From Nitrospirota bacterium (GTDB lineage: Bacteria; Nitrospirota; JACRHJ01), in the NCBI GenBank assembly GCA_021785055.1, contig JAJYGS010000065.1:1-29940 (forward strand): 29,940 nt of DNA, given 5' to 3'. Every line of letters begins with the position of its first letter. Position 1 is the first letter of the stretch. The notes under the pieces are model-generated. The model had not been told where the DNA came from. It saw only the letters and a program-made list of their open reading frames with translations, and made no database searches. A program made the position numbers and the translations under genes. Of the stretch, positions 22,376 to 29,940 are shown one piece after another.

Positions 22376-23007
22376 TGTCCAACGGTCTTTTCATAACGCT
22401 TGAAGGCGTAGAGGGCTGCGGGAAGACGACTCAGGCGCGGCTTCTGGCCGAATATATCCAAAACAGCGGCAGGCGCGTCGTCCTCACGCGGGAGCCGGGC
22501 GGGACGGCCATCGGGAGAAGGATTCGCGAAATCCTTCTCGACCCGGCAAGCAAGGGAATCGACAGCCGGACCGAGCTTCTGCTTTATTTCGCCGACCGCG
22601 CCCAGCACGTGGCCGAAGTCATAGAGCCCGCGCTGGCCGACGGCGCCGTCGTGATCTGCGACCGTTTCGCCGACGCGACGACGGCCTACCAGGGCTTCGG
22701 CAGGGGCATCGACCTTGAGCTTGTCGCCGATTTAAACGACGTTGCGACAAACGGCCTGACGCCGGACATTACGCTTCTCCTCGACATTCCGGTTGCCGAG
22801 GGCCTGAGGCGCGCGAGGATAAGGAACGGCGACGGAAACCAGGCGCGCGAGGGCCGGTTCGAGGAGGAGCCGGACGAGTTTCACGAGAAGGTGCGGCAGG
22901 GCTATCTGACCATCGCCTCGTGCGAGACCGAGAGATTCAAGGTTATCGATGCGTCGGGCACAGAGGAAGAGGTGCAGACGGCGATACGGGAAAAAGCGGC
23001 ATTATGA
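22375..23007 (+). CDS. tmk: Thymidylate kinase (dTMP kinase)
   Basis: This 210-aa enzyme phosphorylates dTMP to dTDP for DNA synthesis. The P-loop GVEGCGKTT is at about 11-19, followed by TREPGGTAIG, ICDRFADATTAYQG (DR motif that binds dTMP) and TLLLDIPVAEGLRRAR. A LID-like segment (RNGDGNQAREGRFEEEP) precedes the C-terminal helix. Length and motifs are standard. The ATG overlaps the metH stop, and its own stop overlaps the holB start (ATGA). The tmk-holB pairing is common in bacteria. Confidence 0.96.
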   Translation: MSNGLFITLEGVEGCGKTTQARLLAEYIQNSGRRVVLTREPGGTAIGRRIREILLDPASKGIDSRTELLLYFADRAQHVAEVIEPALADGAVVICDRFADATTAYQGFGRGIDLELVADLNDVATNGLTPDITLLLDIPVAEGLRRARIRNGDGNQAREGRFEEEPDEFHEKVRQGYLTIASCETERFKVIDASGTEEEVQTAIREKAAL

Positions 23008-24020
23008 ACTTCTCGTCCATACTCGGCCATAAGCGGCAGATTGAGGTAATAAGGCGGGACATGTCCACGGGGCAGCTTCCCCCGGCGTATCTCTTCCGCG
23101 GCGAGGAGGGCATAGGGAAAAAACTTGCCGCGCTCGCGCTGGCAAAGGCGCTGAACTGCCCAAGCCCCGCTCCCGACGGAGACGCATGCGGGGTCTGCCA
23201 GTCCTGCCGCAATATAGACTCCGGCTGCCATCCCAACGTTATGACGGTCGCCCTGGAGATGAACCCGGACACGGGCAAGATGCGCCAGGAGATAGTCGTC
23301 TCCCAGGTTCGTGCGGCGCAGGAGTTCATATCGCTTAAGTCTGTCGGGCACGGCAGGAAGATGCTGATCGTGGACGACGCGCACATAATGAACAAGGAGG
23401 CGATGAACGCATTCCTCAAGACGCTGGAGGAGCCGCCGGATTCGAGCCACGTGGTATTGATAAGCTCGAAGCCGGACTCGCTCCTTCCGACAGTGCTTTC
23501 CAGGTGCCGCGCGATAGGGTTCTCAAGCCTGGGCGAGGAGGCGGTGGCCGGCCTTCTGATGGAGCGCAAAGGGCTCTCGCATGATACGGCGTTGATAGCC
23601 GCGCGCCTGACGGGCGGAAGACCCGGCGACGCCCTGGCTGTCGAGCCGTCCGAGCTTATGGAGCGAAGGGGTGATGCGCTGAAGCTTATTGCAAGGCTTC
23701 CGGGACTGGCTCTCCCGCAGGTCTTGAAGGAGGCGGAGAAGGCATCCGCCGAAGGAGGCGTGCTCGAAGACGTTGTAAACTTCGGGAGCGCGTGGTTCAG
23801 GGACATAATGATACTAAGCGCGGGCGCGGACTACTCGCTCGCAATCAACCGGGACTTAACCGACGAGTTAAGGATATGGGTTGGGAGGATAGGCGGATGG
23901 AGGTCGGAGGAGGCGATTACGCTCCTGGAACAGACGGGGGCGGCGCTCACGAGGACGTTCAACAGGCGGTTGACGGCGGAGGATCTGTTCCTGGGGCTGA
24001 AAACGGAAATCCTGGTCTGA
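23004..24020 (+). CDS. holB: DNA polymerase III delta' subunit (HolB-like AAA+ clamp-loader protein)
   Basis: This 338-aa protein is of the clamp-loader AAA+ family. FRGEEGIGKK (31-40) is a Walker-A-like loop. A four-cysteine zinc module follows, using ligands among Cys52, Cys62, Cys65, Cys68 and Cys75. Further markers are LIVDDAHIMNKEAMNAFLK, TLEEPP and the LSRC arginine-finger motif. It would load the beta clamp together with the tau/gamma and delta subunits, which are encoded elsewhere. The ATG at 23004 overlaps the tmk stop by ATGA; the open frame starts 84 bases earlier, but that part lies over tmk and is not family sequence. The 3' end overlaps ricT by about 124 bases if ricT starts at 23897. 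Confidence 0.92.
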   Translation: MNFSSILGHKRQIEVIRRDMSTGQLPPAYLFRGEEGIGKKLAALALAKALNCPSPAPDGDACGVCQSCRNIDSGCHPNVMTVALEMNPDTGKMRQEIVVSQVRAAQEFISLKSVGHGRKMLIVDDAHIMNKEAMNAFLKTLEEPPDSSHVVLISSKPDSLLPTVLSRCRAIGFSSLGEEAVAGLLMERKGLSHDTALIAARLTGGRPGDALAVEPSELMERRGDALKLIARLPGLALPQVLKEAEKASAEGGVLEDVVNFGSAWFRDIMILSAGADYSLAINRDLTDELRIWVGRIGGWRSEEAITLLEQTGAALTRTFNRRLTAEDLFLGLKTEILV

Positions 24021-24991
24021 GCGGAGATTCCACGCCGGAGCAGACCGGCAAGACGGCGCCCGCGGGCGCCGGGCGTGCGGGGACTTTTAACGTCGCCGGA
24101 GTGCGCTACCGCGAGGGCTGCAAGGTCTATAACTTCGATGCGGGGTCTCTCTCGCTTTCCGCCGGGGACAGGGTAATCGTGGACTCGGAACAGGGCCATG
24201 GCGTCGCGACGGTCGTAAGCGAGCCGCGCCCTGAGGAACGCGGGCCTTCCGACAAGCCGCTGAAAAGAGTCCTGCGAAAGGCGACGGAAGACGACATAAG
24301 AAGGATGGAAAAAAACCGCGAGCTGGAAGACGAGGCGTTCAGGGTATGCCAGCAGAGGGTGCTGGAACGCGAGATGGTGATGAAGCTCGTACGGGTGGAA
24401 TGGGCCTTCGACAACTCCAAGGCCACGTTCTATTTCACCGCCGACGGCAGGGTGGACTTCCGGGACCTCGTCAAAGACCTCGCACACCGCTTCCATATAC
24501 GGATAGAAATGCGCCAGATAGGCGTCCGGGACGAGGCGAAGATGCTGGGCGGCTTCGGGCCTTGCGGCAGGCCGCTTTGCTGTTCCACGTTTCTCCGGGA
24601 TTTTGAACCGGTGTCCATAAGGATGGCCAAGAAGCAGGACCTCGTCTTGAACCCGGCGAAGATATCCGGCATCTGCGGGCGGCTCATGTGCTGCCTGGGA
24701 TACGAGTACAGCCTCTACGACGACGCCAGAAAGGGCGAGAAAAAGAGGTGCTGTCAGGACCGCCCGTGCGGCAAGGACGAGGCCGGGGTGGAAGAAGTCA
24801 TGGTCCCGCCTGTCAGGCCGGCGAGAGAGCCAAGACAGGGAGAGAACAAAGCGGCCCAGGGCGGCCAGGCCGCTTCGATACCCGACAAAAAGAAGAAACG
24901 CAACGCCTGGCGCAAACGCAGAAAGAAGAAGTCCGGCGGCGCAGGCGGCAACGAGGGCGGCGGAGGCGAAGGCGGGGGGCAGCCGGCATGA
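23897..24991 (+). CDS. ricT: PSP1-domain protein RicT (YaaT)
   Basis: This 364-aa protein carries the PSP1 domain (about 63-270). The sequence FNVAGVRYREGCKVYNFDAG matches the start of B. subtilis YaaT. The cysteine-rich core has GFGPCGRPLCCSTFL (Cys223, 228, 229) and GICGRLMCCLGYE (Cys260, 265, 266). In B. subtilis RicT works with RicA and RicF as an Fe-S complex that helps RNase Y mature mRNAs. More cysteines follow (285, 286, 291), then a Lys-rich and Gly-rich tail. The start is uncertain: ATG 23897 has GGAGG upstream but adds about 60 Gly/Ala/Asp-rich residues overlapping holB. The only later in-frame start near the conserved domain is GTG 24101, which would cut into it. Confidence 0.9.
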   Translation: MEVGGGDYAPGTDGGGAHEDVQQAVDGGGSVPGAENGNPGLSGDSTPEQTGKTAPAGAGRAGTFNVAGVRYREGCKVYNFDAGSLSLSAGDRVIVDSEQGHGVATVVSEPRPEERGPSDKPLKRVLRKATEDDIRRMEKNRELEDEAFRVCQQRVLEREMVMKLVRVEWAFDNSKATFYFTADGRVDFRDLVKDLAHRFHIRIEMRQIGVRDEAKMLGGFGPCGRPLCCSTFLRDFEPVSIRMAKKQDLVLNPAKISGICGRLMCCLGYEYSLYDDARKGEKKRCCQDRPCGKDEAGVEEVMVPPVRPAREPRQGENKAAQGGQAASIPDKKKKRNAWRKRRKKKSGGAGGNEGGGGEGGGQPA

Positions 24992-27003
24992 ACGAATCCT
25001 TTTACATCACGACCCCCATCTACTACGTAAACGACGTGCCGCACATCGGGCACGCATACACCACCGTCGCCGCGGACGTGATGGCGCGCTACAAGCGCCT
25101 CGTCGGCGAGGACGTATATTTCCTCACCGGCACAGACGAGCACGGCCAGAAGGTGGAGAAGACCGCAGGCGGAAAGGGGCTAAGGCCCCGGGAGTTCGTG
25201 GACTCCATCGTGCCCCGATACAAGGAACTGTGGCGCCTCCTGAACGTCTCCAACGACGACTTCATCCGCACGACGGAGGAGCGGCATAAAAAATCCGTAC
25301 AGCACCTGTTCCGCGTTTTGCAGGAGAAGGGCGACATCTACAAGGGCGAATACGAGGACTGGTACTGCATCCCCTGCGAGAGTTTCTGGACGTCGCTCCA
25401 GCTAAAGGAAGGCAATAAATGTCCCGATTGCGGCAGACCCGTGGAGAAGCTCAAGGAGGAAAGCTACTTCTTCCGGATGTCGAAATATGAAAAGCCGCTG
25501 CTTGAACATATAGAAACGCATCCGGACTTCGTCGGGCCGGAGTCCCGCAGGAACGAGATAGTGAGCTTCATAAAGACCGGCCTTCGGGACCTCTCCATCT
25601 CGCGCACGACGTTCAAGTGGGGCATCCCCGTGCCGGGCGACGAGCGGCACGTAATATACGTCTGGCTGGACGCGCTCACGAACTACATCACCGCGCTTGG
25701 CTACCCAAATACGGACGATGAAAAATTCAAAAAATTCTGGCCGGAAGAGAATCCCGTCGCGGTGCACGTAATCGGGAAGGACATACTCAGGTTCCACGCG
25801 GTATACTGGCCGTGTTTCCTCCTCGCGGCGGGACTTCCGCTCCCGAAGACTATCATGTCTCACGGCTGGTGGACGATAGAGGGCGAGAAGATGTCGAAGT
25901 CAAGGGGCAACGTGGTTGACCCGTACGCCGTCGTAGAGGAGCTCGACCGCCACGGCATCGGCGTTGACGGCTTCCGGTATTTCCTCATGCGCGAAGTGCC
26001 GTTCGGCCTGGACGGGGACTACTCCAGGGAAGCGCTGGTAAGCCGGATTAATTCAGACCTCGCAAACGACTTGGGGAACCTCCACTTCCGCACAGTGAAT
26101 ATGATAGAGAAGTATCTGGGTGGGGAGGTGCCGGATAAACCGGATTATGAAAAAATAAATCGAATGTATCCGGGATGGTTTCCTCTAAAACCATCGGGAG
26201 ATTTGGCGGCAGTGCCAATGTTCTTCAATATTAGTATGAAAAGTATGAGTTTCAACAACGCTCTTCAGGGAATGTTTGACTGGGTTAGTTCTTTGAATAA
26301 AGTAATAGACTATTCTGCTCCCTGGACACTCGCCAAAAGCGACAAGGAAGAAGACAAGGCACTTTTAAAGGCTGTGCTCGGTGTCTCCGCACAAGCCTTA
26401 AAGGCATCGGCTGTCCTCCTTTCTCCCTTCATGCCCTCCAAGATGCAGATGATCTGGGAGCAGCTTGGACATACCGAGCCGCTTTCTTCCATGCGGATAG
26501 ACATAACGAATCCATATTTCTTTATATATGAAAAAGGCCAGAAAATCAAACGCGGCCCCGCCCCGTTCCCGCGCATCGAGACCGAGCGCATAAAGGCGTT
26601 GAAGGCCGCGTCGGAGCAAAAATCCAAATCCCCCCAACCCCCCTTTGACAAAGGGGGGCAGAAGGGGGATTTATCCATCGACGACTTTATGAAAGTAGAC
26701 CTCCGCGTCGGCAAAATCCTGGAGGCAGAGCGCGTCCCGAAGTCTGATAAACTTATAAAGATGAGAATCGACATCGGCGAGGAGACCCGCCAGATTGTCG
26801 GCGGCATCGGGAAGGCGTATTCGCCGGAGGGGCTTGTCGGGCGCACCGTGGTGGTTGTGGCGAACCTGAAACCCGTGAGACTTATGGGGATAGAATCCCA
26901 GGGGATGGTCCTGGCGGCGGGAGACGTGAATACGCTTAAACTCGCCGGGTTCGGCGCCGGGGACGATGCCGGTAAACCGGCGCCCGGCACGAGGGTAAAA
27001 TAG
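24988..27003 (+). CDS. metG: Methionyl-tRNA synthetase MetG with C-terminal tRNA-binding domain
   Basis: This 671-aa class I synthetase charges tRNA-Met. HIGH is at 19-22, the zinc knuckle uses Cys127, Cys130, Cys145 and Cys148, WLDALTNYI lies near 226 and KMSKS is at 301-305. The anticodon-binding helical domain spans about 355-540. A C-terminal OB-fold tRNA-binding domain (about 562-671, VDLRVGKILEAE) supports dimerisation. Residues 546-563 (KSPQPPFDKGGQKGDLSI) are the translation of a dispersed palindromic repeat inserted in the linker. The stretch around 26140-26400 has lower GC and different codon choice. The ATG at 24988 overlaps the ricT stop (ATGA) and is fixed by the N-terminal ITTPIYYVND motif. 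Confidence 0.97.
   Translation: MNESFYITTPIYYVNDVPHIGHAYTTVAADVMARYKRLVGEDVYFLTGTDEHGQKVEKTAGGKGLRPREFVDSIVPRYKELWRLLNVSNDDFIRTTEERHKKSVQHLFRVLQEKGDIYKGEYEDWYCIPCESFWTSLQLKEGNKCPDCGRPVEKLKEESYFFRMSKYEKPLLEHIETHPDFVGPESRRNEIVSFIKTGLRDLSISRTTFKWGIPVPGDERHVIYVWLDALTNYITALGYPNTDDEKFKKFWPEENPVAVHVIGKDILRFHAVYWPCFLLAAGLPLPKTIMSHGWWTIEGEKMSKSRGNVVDPYAVVEELDRHGIGVDGFRYFLMREVPFGLDGDYSREALVSRINSDLANDLGNLHFRTVNMIEKYLGGEVPDKPDYEKINRMYPGWFPLKPSGDLAAVPMFFNISMKSMSFNNALQGMFDWVSSLNKVIDYSAPWTLAKSDKEEDKALLKAVLGVSAQALKASAVLLSPFMPSKMQMIWEQLGHTEPLSSMRIDITNPYFFIYEKGQKIKRGPAPFPRIETERIKALKAASEQKSKSPQPPFDKGGQKGDLSIDDFMKVDLRVGKILEAERVPKSDKLIKMRIDIGEETRQIVGGIGKAYSPEGLVGRTVVVVANLKPVRLMGIESQGMVLAAGDVNTLKLAGFGAGDDAGKPAPGTRVK
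26626..26672. repeat. Palindromic dispersed repeat inserted in frame in metG
   Basis: The outer arms AAATCCCCC (26626-26634) and GGGGGATTT (26664-26672) and inner arms CCCCCCTTTG (26638-26647) and CAAAGGGGGG (26649-26658) form a nested palindrome. It is read through as PQPPFDKGGQKGD in the linker between two MetG domains. Its right half resembles 13171-13195. Such C/G-run palindromes are usually intergenic. Confidence 0.8.
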
Positions 27004-27029
27004 CTGAAAATTTTCATAAGGGTAACTGT

Positions 27030-28268
27030 ATGAAGATGCGTAAATTACCCGCCATTATACTTCCTGCGGCGCTCCTGCTCTTTATATCCGCCGCCCCAGC
27101 CGATGCATACCTGATTTACTTCAAGAACGGCTCCACGATGGAGGTGCTGTCCCACAGGGTGAAGGGGGACATGGTATACCTGACGATGCCGAGCGGGGAG
27201 ACCGGTTTCCGGGAAAAAAAGATAGACATGAAAAAGACGCTGAAAGACTACGCCGCATACAGGCAGGTGCTGAAGAAGGCGTCGAAGACGTCGAGCGACG
27301 GAGACCGCCTGGGCGCCGTGGAGCTTTACCGGGCGCTTGTCGGGATGGACAAGGACGATGCGCGGGTGCGGTTCCTGCTTGGGCGCGAGTTTATATACCT
27401 GAAGAAATACGACGAGGCGCAATATAACCTTATGCGCGTGCTCGAGCTCGACCCGGCATACCCGCAGGTCAATACGCGTCTTGGAGACATATACTACAAG
27501 CAGAAGAAATACGACGATGCCATTGACAAATACCTCCTCGCCCTGGACGAAGACCCGAAGGACAAGGAGGCGCACCTTGGCCTCGGCATGTCCTACGCCA
27601 GGCAGGACATGTTCAACGGCGCGATAACGGAGCTTAAAAAGGCCCTTGAGTTCAGGCCGGACTACGCCCAGGCCTACGCCATGCTCGGGTTCGTATATTA
27701 CAAGAAGTCGAAGTTCGACAAGGCGATGGCCGACCTCGACCGTGCGGAAAAGATAGACCCCCGGCTCCCTGAGACGCACTACTACAAGGGCCTCCTCTAC
27801 GGCGTGCTCGGCGTGGAGAGCGCCGATTCCGCAAAACGAATAGATTACCTGGACAAGAGCATAGAGTCCTTCAGGAAGGCCGTGCAGCTGAGGAAGGACT
27901 ACCCTGAGGCCCACGCGGACTTAGGCACCGCGTTCTATAAAAGAGGCTCCGTTGCGCGCGCGGTGCAGGAGTTCAAGATAGCAATCGCCCAGAAGCCGGA
28001 CATGGCCGTCGCGCACAGCAACCTCGCGGGGATATACCTGCGGCAGGGCTATTACTCGCAGGCCGTGAGCGAGGCCAGGGAGGCGGTATCGTATGAGCCG
28101 AACCTGGTCGAGTCGTATTTCATAATGGGTAACGCATACGCCGACATGGGAGACTACGGAAGGGCCGCCCGCGCATACGACAGGTACCTCTACTACGCGC
28201 CCGACGGCGCCGCCTCTGAAGACGTGAAGACCCGGCTGGAGCGGGTGCAAAGAGAGGGCGGACAATAG
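27030..28268 (+). CDS. Exported TPR-repeat protein
   Basis: This 412-aa protein starts with a signal peptide (basic MKMRK, hydrophobic core, cleavage probably after APADA near residue 26). A short beta-rich domain follows (YLIYFKNGSTMEV to about residue 65). Then come about eight to nine tetratricopeptide repeats from about 88 to 400, with typical LGxxYxxxxxYDxAxxxxxxALxxDP periodicity. It should act as a periplasmic or outer-membrane-linked scaffold; the partner is unknown. The ATG at 27030 follows AAGGG and lies 26 bases after metG. It is followed after one base by a second TPR gene, so the two are probably made together on opposite sides of the inner membrane. Confidence 0.88.
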   Translation: MKMRKLPAIILPAALLLFISAAPADAYLIYFKNGSTMEVLSHRVKGDMVYLTMPSGETGFREKKIDMKKTLKDYAAYRQVLKKASKTSSDGDRLGAVELYRALVGMDKDDARVRFLLGREFIYLKKYDEAQYNLMRVLELDPAYPQVNTRLGDIYYKQKKYDDAIDKYLLALDEDPKDKEAHLGLGMSYARQDMFNGAITELKKALEFRPDYAQAYAMLGFVYYKKSKFDKAMADLDRAEKIDPRLPETHYYKGLLYGVLGVESADSAKRIDYLDKSIESFRKAVQLRKDYPEAHADLGTAFYKRGSVARAVQEFKIAIAQKPDMAVAHSNLAGIYLRQGYYSQAVSEAREAVSYEPNLVESYFIMGNAYADMGDYGRAARAYDRYLYYAPDGAASEDVKTRLERVQREGGQ

Positions 28269-28269
28269 T

Positions 28270-29505
28270 TTGGAAGGACGCTATCTCAAATACTACAGGG
28301 ATTCGGCATGGCAGGCGCTGAAGGCTTATGATTACCCGAAGGCCTTTGATTACGCCATGAAGGCCCTGGCGAGAGACCAGTATAACCTTGAGGCGCTGAA
28401 TACCGCCGCCATAGCCGCGACGCGGCTCGGGGATTACGGCAAGGCCGCGGCGCTCTATGAGCAGGCGCTGGTCATACAGGGCGAAACGCCGGAGGTCTAT
28501 CATAACCTTGGGCTTCTGATGGCCAGGATGGGCGACCACAAGGGCGCCATCAAGGTATACCGCGAGGCCCTGGCGCTCGACCAGGAATCGGCTGAGGTAT
28601 ATCTCTCGCTTGCGGATTCGCTGGGCGAGACGGGCCAGGTTGAGGCTGCGCTCGCAGCCTACGACGAGGCCCTGAGGATAAGCCCCGGTCTGAAGGACGC
28701 GCTCTACAACAAGGGCATAACCTTAAACCGGGCGGAGCGCTTCAAGGAGGCGGAGGCGGCATTCAGGACGCTTCTGAAGGACGACCCCGACGAGCCGTCC
28801 TGGCTTGAGGGCCGGGCCTATTCTCTCAGCCGCCTTGGACAATACGCCGACGCGCTCAGGCTCTACCGGAAGGCGCTCGTGGCCACTCCCGACAACGCCG
28901 GACTGTCCTACAACGCGGCGCTGGTGCTTGAAAAGCTGGGACACCAGGAGGATGCGGTCATGGCGCTCGACCGCGCCCTTGAGCTCGACCCGGCCTTTCC
29001 GGGGGCCGCCCTCGAGAAGGCGAACATACTGGGGGACATGGGCGCGGACGATGAAGCGGTAAAGATTTACGACAGGGAGGCAAAAAAGAACCCTGACGAC
29101 CCCCTGATATACTTCGACCGAGGCATATCGCTCGCGCGGCTTGGAAGATTCGAGGCTGCCCTTGACGACTTCGAGCGCGTCCTTAGCCTTGAGCCGGGTA
29201 ATGCCGACGCCCTGAACAACAAGGGGAGCGTCCTTATCTCCCTCGGCAGGGAGGAGGAGGCCATTACATGTTTCGACGAAGTCCTGAGGGCCGATAAAAA
29301 GAACGTCATGGCGAGCTACAACCGGGCCTGCGCGTACGCCAGGGCCGGCGACGCAAAGTCCGCCGCGAACGCCCTTAAAAGGGCCGCCCATCTGGACAGG
29401 GGCGTCCTGGTCCAGGCGGAGAAAGACCATGACTTCGACCCCGTCCGCAGCTCGCCGGAATTCCAGGCCGTTACAAATAATCCTCCTTTGCCGTCTGCCC
29501 CTTGA
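28270..29505 (+). CDS. Cytoplasmic-type TPR-repeat protein
   Basis: This 411-aa protein is built almost wholly of about eleven tetratricopeptide repeats with no signal peptide or membrane segment. Repeats run from about residue 5 (YYRDSAWQALKAYDY) to about 385. The final segment (VQAEKDHDFDPVRSSPEF) resembles the end motif found after TPR arrays in other bacterial proteins. The start is TTG at 28270, just after the stop of the exported TPR gene, with GAGAGGGCGG upstream; no nearby ATG exists. The two TPR genes may be diverged duplicates, but their spacers differ. Function beyond protein binding cannot be assigned. Its stop codon lies within the next promoter. Confidence 0.85.
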   Translation: MEGRYLKYYRDSAWQALKAYDYPKAFDYAMKALARDQYNLEALNTAAIAATRLGDYGKAAALYEQALVIQGETPEVYHNLGLLMARMGDHKGAIKVYREALALDQESAEVYLSLADSLGETGQVEAALAAYDEALRISPGLKDALYNKGITLNRAERFKEAEAAFRTLLKDDPDEPSWLEGRAYSLSRLGQYADALRLYRKALVATPDNAGLSYNAALVLEKLGHQEDAVMALDRALELDPAFPGAALEKANILGDMGADDEAVKIYDREAKKNPDDPLIYFDRGISLARLGRFEAALDDFERVLSLEPGNADALNNKGSVLISLGREEEAITCFDEVLRADKKNVMASYNRACAYARAGDAKSAANALKRAAHLDRGVLVQAEKDHDFDPVRSSPEFQAVTNNPPLPSAP

Positions 29506-29530
29506 CACGGGGCCCTATTTGTCGGATAAT
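29502..29530 (+). promoter_or_regulatory. Strong sigma70 promoter for the last gene
   Basis: A perfect TTGACA (29502-29507) is followed after 17 bases by GATAAT (29525-29530), which matches 5 of 6 positions. The -35 overlaps the TGA stop of the TPR gene. Transcription would start near 29537, giving a leader of about 29 bases to the ATG at 29566. Confidence 0.75.
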
Positions 29531-29565
29531 GGCGTTGCAGGTTCGTTCTACCGAAAGGGGGACAT

Positions 29566-29940
29566 ATGCCGCGCCAACAAAAGGAACAGCAGTCCGCCGG
29601 GACCGGAATCAGCAACAAGCTGAAACTCTCCTATTTCGTCGCCTCCATTATCCCGCTCGCCGTAATGACATATCTTTATCTGTCCTACATCTCTCCGGAG
29701 ATGCGGGGAAGAGGCGGTCTCGGCGTCAGCTCGATGATAGGCGTCCTCCTCCTTCTGACAATATTCCTCTCCGTAATGGGACTGGTTCTTACGAACCGGG
29801 CCGCGGGCGAGTCAATAAACACGCTTAAAAAACTCAATAACAGGATGGACGCCCTGATCGACCTCACCAAGAGCTTCAGGGAGGGTTTCTATGTCGACGT
29901 CCTGCTCGATTCCATTGCGAGCTCCGCGGCAAAACTGCTG
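29566..29940 (+). CDS. Membrane sensor-like protein, 5' part
   Basis: The frame opens at ATG 29566 behind a strong AAAGGGGG site and is still open at the window end after 125 codons. A basic cytoplasmic N-terminus is followed by two transmembrane helices (about 23-43 and 57-76). A short coiled segment follows (INTLKKLNNRMDALIDLTKSF) and then FREGFYVDVLLDSIASSAAKLL. Such a connecting helix plus the VDVLLDSI pattern typically leads into a GAF domain of a signalling protein (histidine kinase, GGDEF or similar), but the output domain lies outside the window. It has its own promoter. Confidence 0.75.
   Translation, partial: MPRQQKEQQSAGTGISNKLKLSYFVASIIPLAVMTYLYLSYISPEMRGRGGLGVSSMIGVLLLLTIFLSVMGLVLTNRAAGESINTLKKLNNRMDALIDLTKSFREGFYVDVLLDSIASSAAKLL

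Noticed and set aside
1..29940. CRISPR arrays, tRNA or rRNA genes
   Set aside because: I see no regularly spaced repeats and no tRNA- or rRNA-like sequence between the genes.

Overview
The window is about 30 kb of gene-dense bacterial chromosome with no rRNA, tRNA, CRISPR or phage genes visible. GC is moderate to high, yet ATA (Ile), AGG (Arg) and TTG/GTG start codons are common. The tmk-holB-ricT-metG order, a short MetH, a DUF502-glmU-glmS operon and a cofactor-less hydrogenase-like (Ehr) complex suggest a Gram-negative of the Desulfobacterota or Nitrospirota type. That placement is an inference from gene content, not a phylogeny.

Layout. 1-488: end of a calcineurin-like metallophosphoesterase. 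512-1043 (-): two small genes, one encoding a membrane protein. 1251-3128 (+): a three-PAS histidine kinase whose first PAS keeps the FixL haem-histidine signature. 3136-10253 (-): a six-gene operon for a membrane complex homologous to hydrogenase-4 and complex I (HyfB-, C-, E-, F-, G- and I-like). Its large subunit has lost all four NiFe cysteine ligands, so it is an Ehr-type complex rather than a hydrogenase. 10381-12312 (+): moaA and moaC, with a HicB/HicA toxin-antitoxin pair fitted between them. 12414-13130 (+): a membrane-anchored SurA/PpiD N-domain protein. 13234-15399 (-): a PcrA/UvrD helicase. 15437-15605: a MITE-like element. 15627-19642 (-): DUF502-glmU-glmS. 19865-29505 (+): metH-tmk-holB-ricT-metG and two TPR proteins. 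29566-end (+): start of a membrane sensor-like protein.

How the genes fit together. GlmU and GlmS supply UDP-GlcNAc. MoaA and MoaC make cyclic pyranopterin for molybdenum or tungsten cofactor and diverge from the Ehr operon. The metH operon joins methionine synthesis, dTMP kinase, the clamp loader delta' subunit, RicT and methionyl-tRNA synthetase, with ATGA/TAATG junctions throughout. Sigma70-like promoters can be read ahead of the kinase, the Ehr operon, the DUF502 operon, metH and the last gene.

Most notable are the ligand-free Ehr complex facing a FixL-like kinase, the toxin-antitoxin pair embedded without polarity in the moa operon, and a dispersed palindromic repeat inserted in frame into a linker of metG, with a probable relative between genes at 13158-13195.
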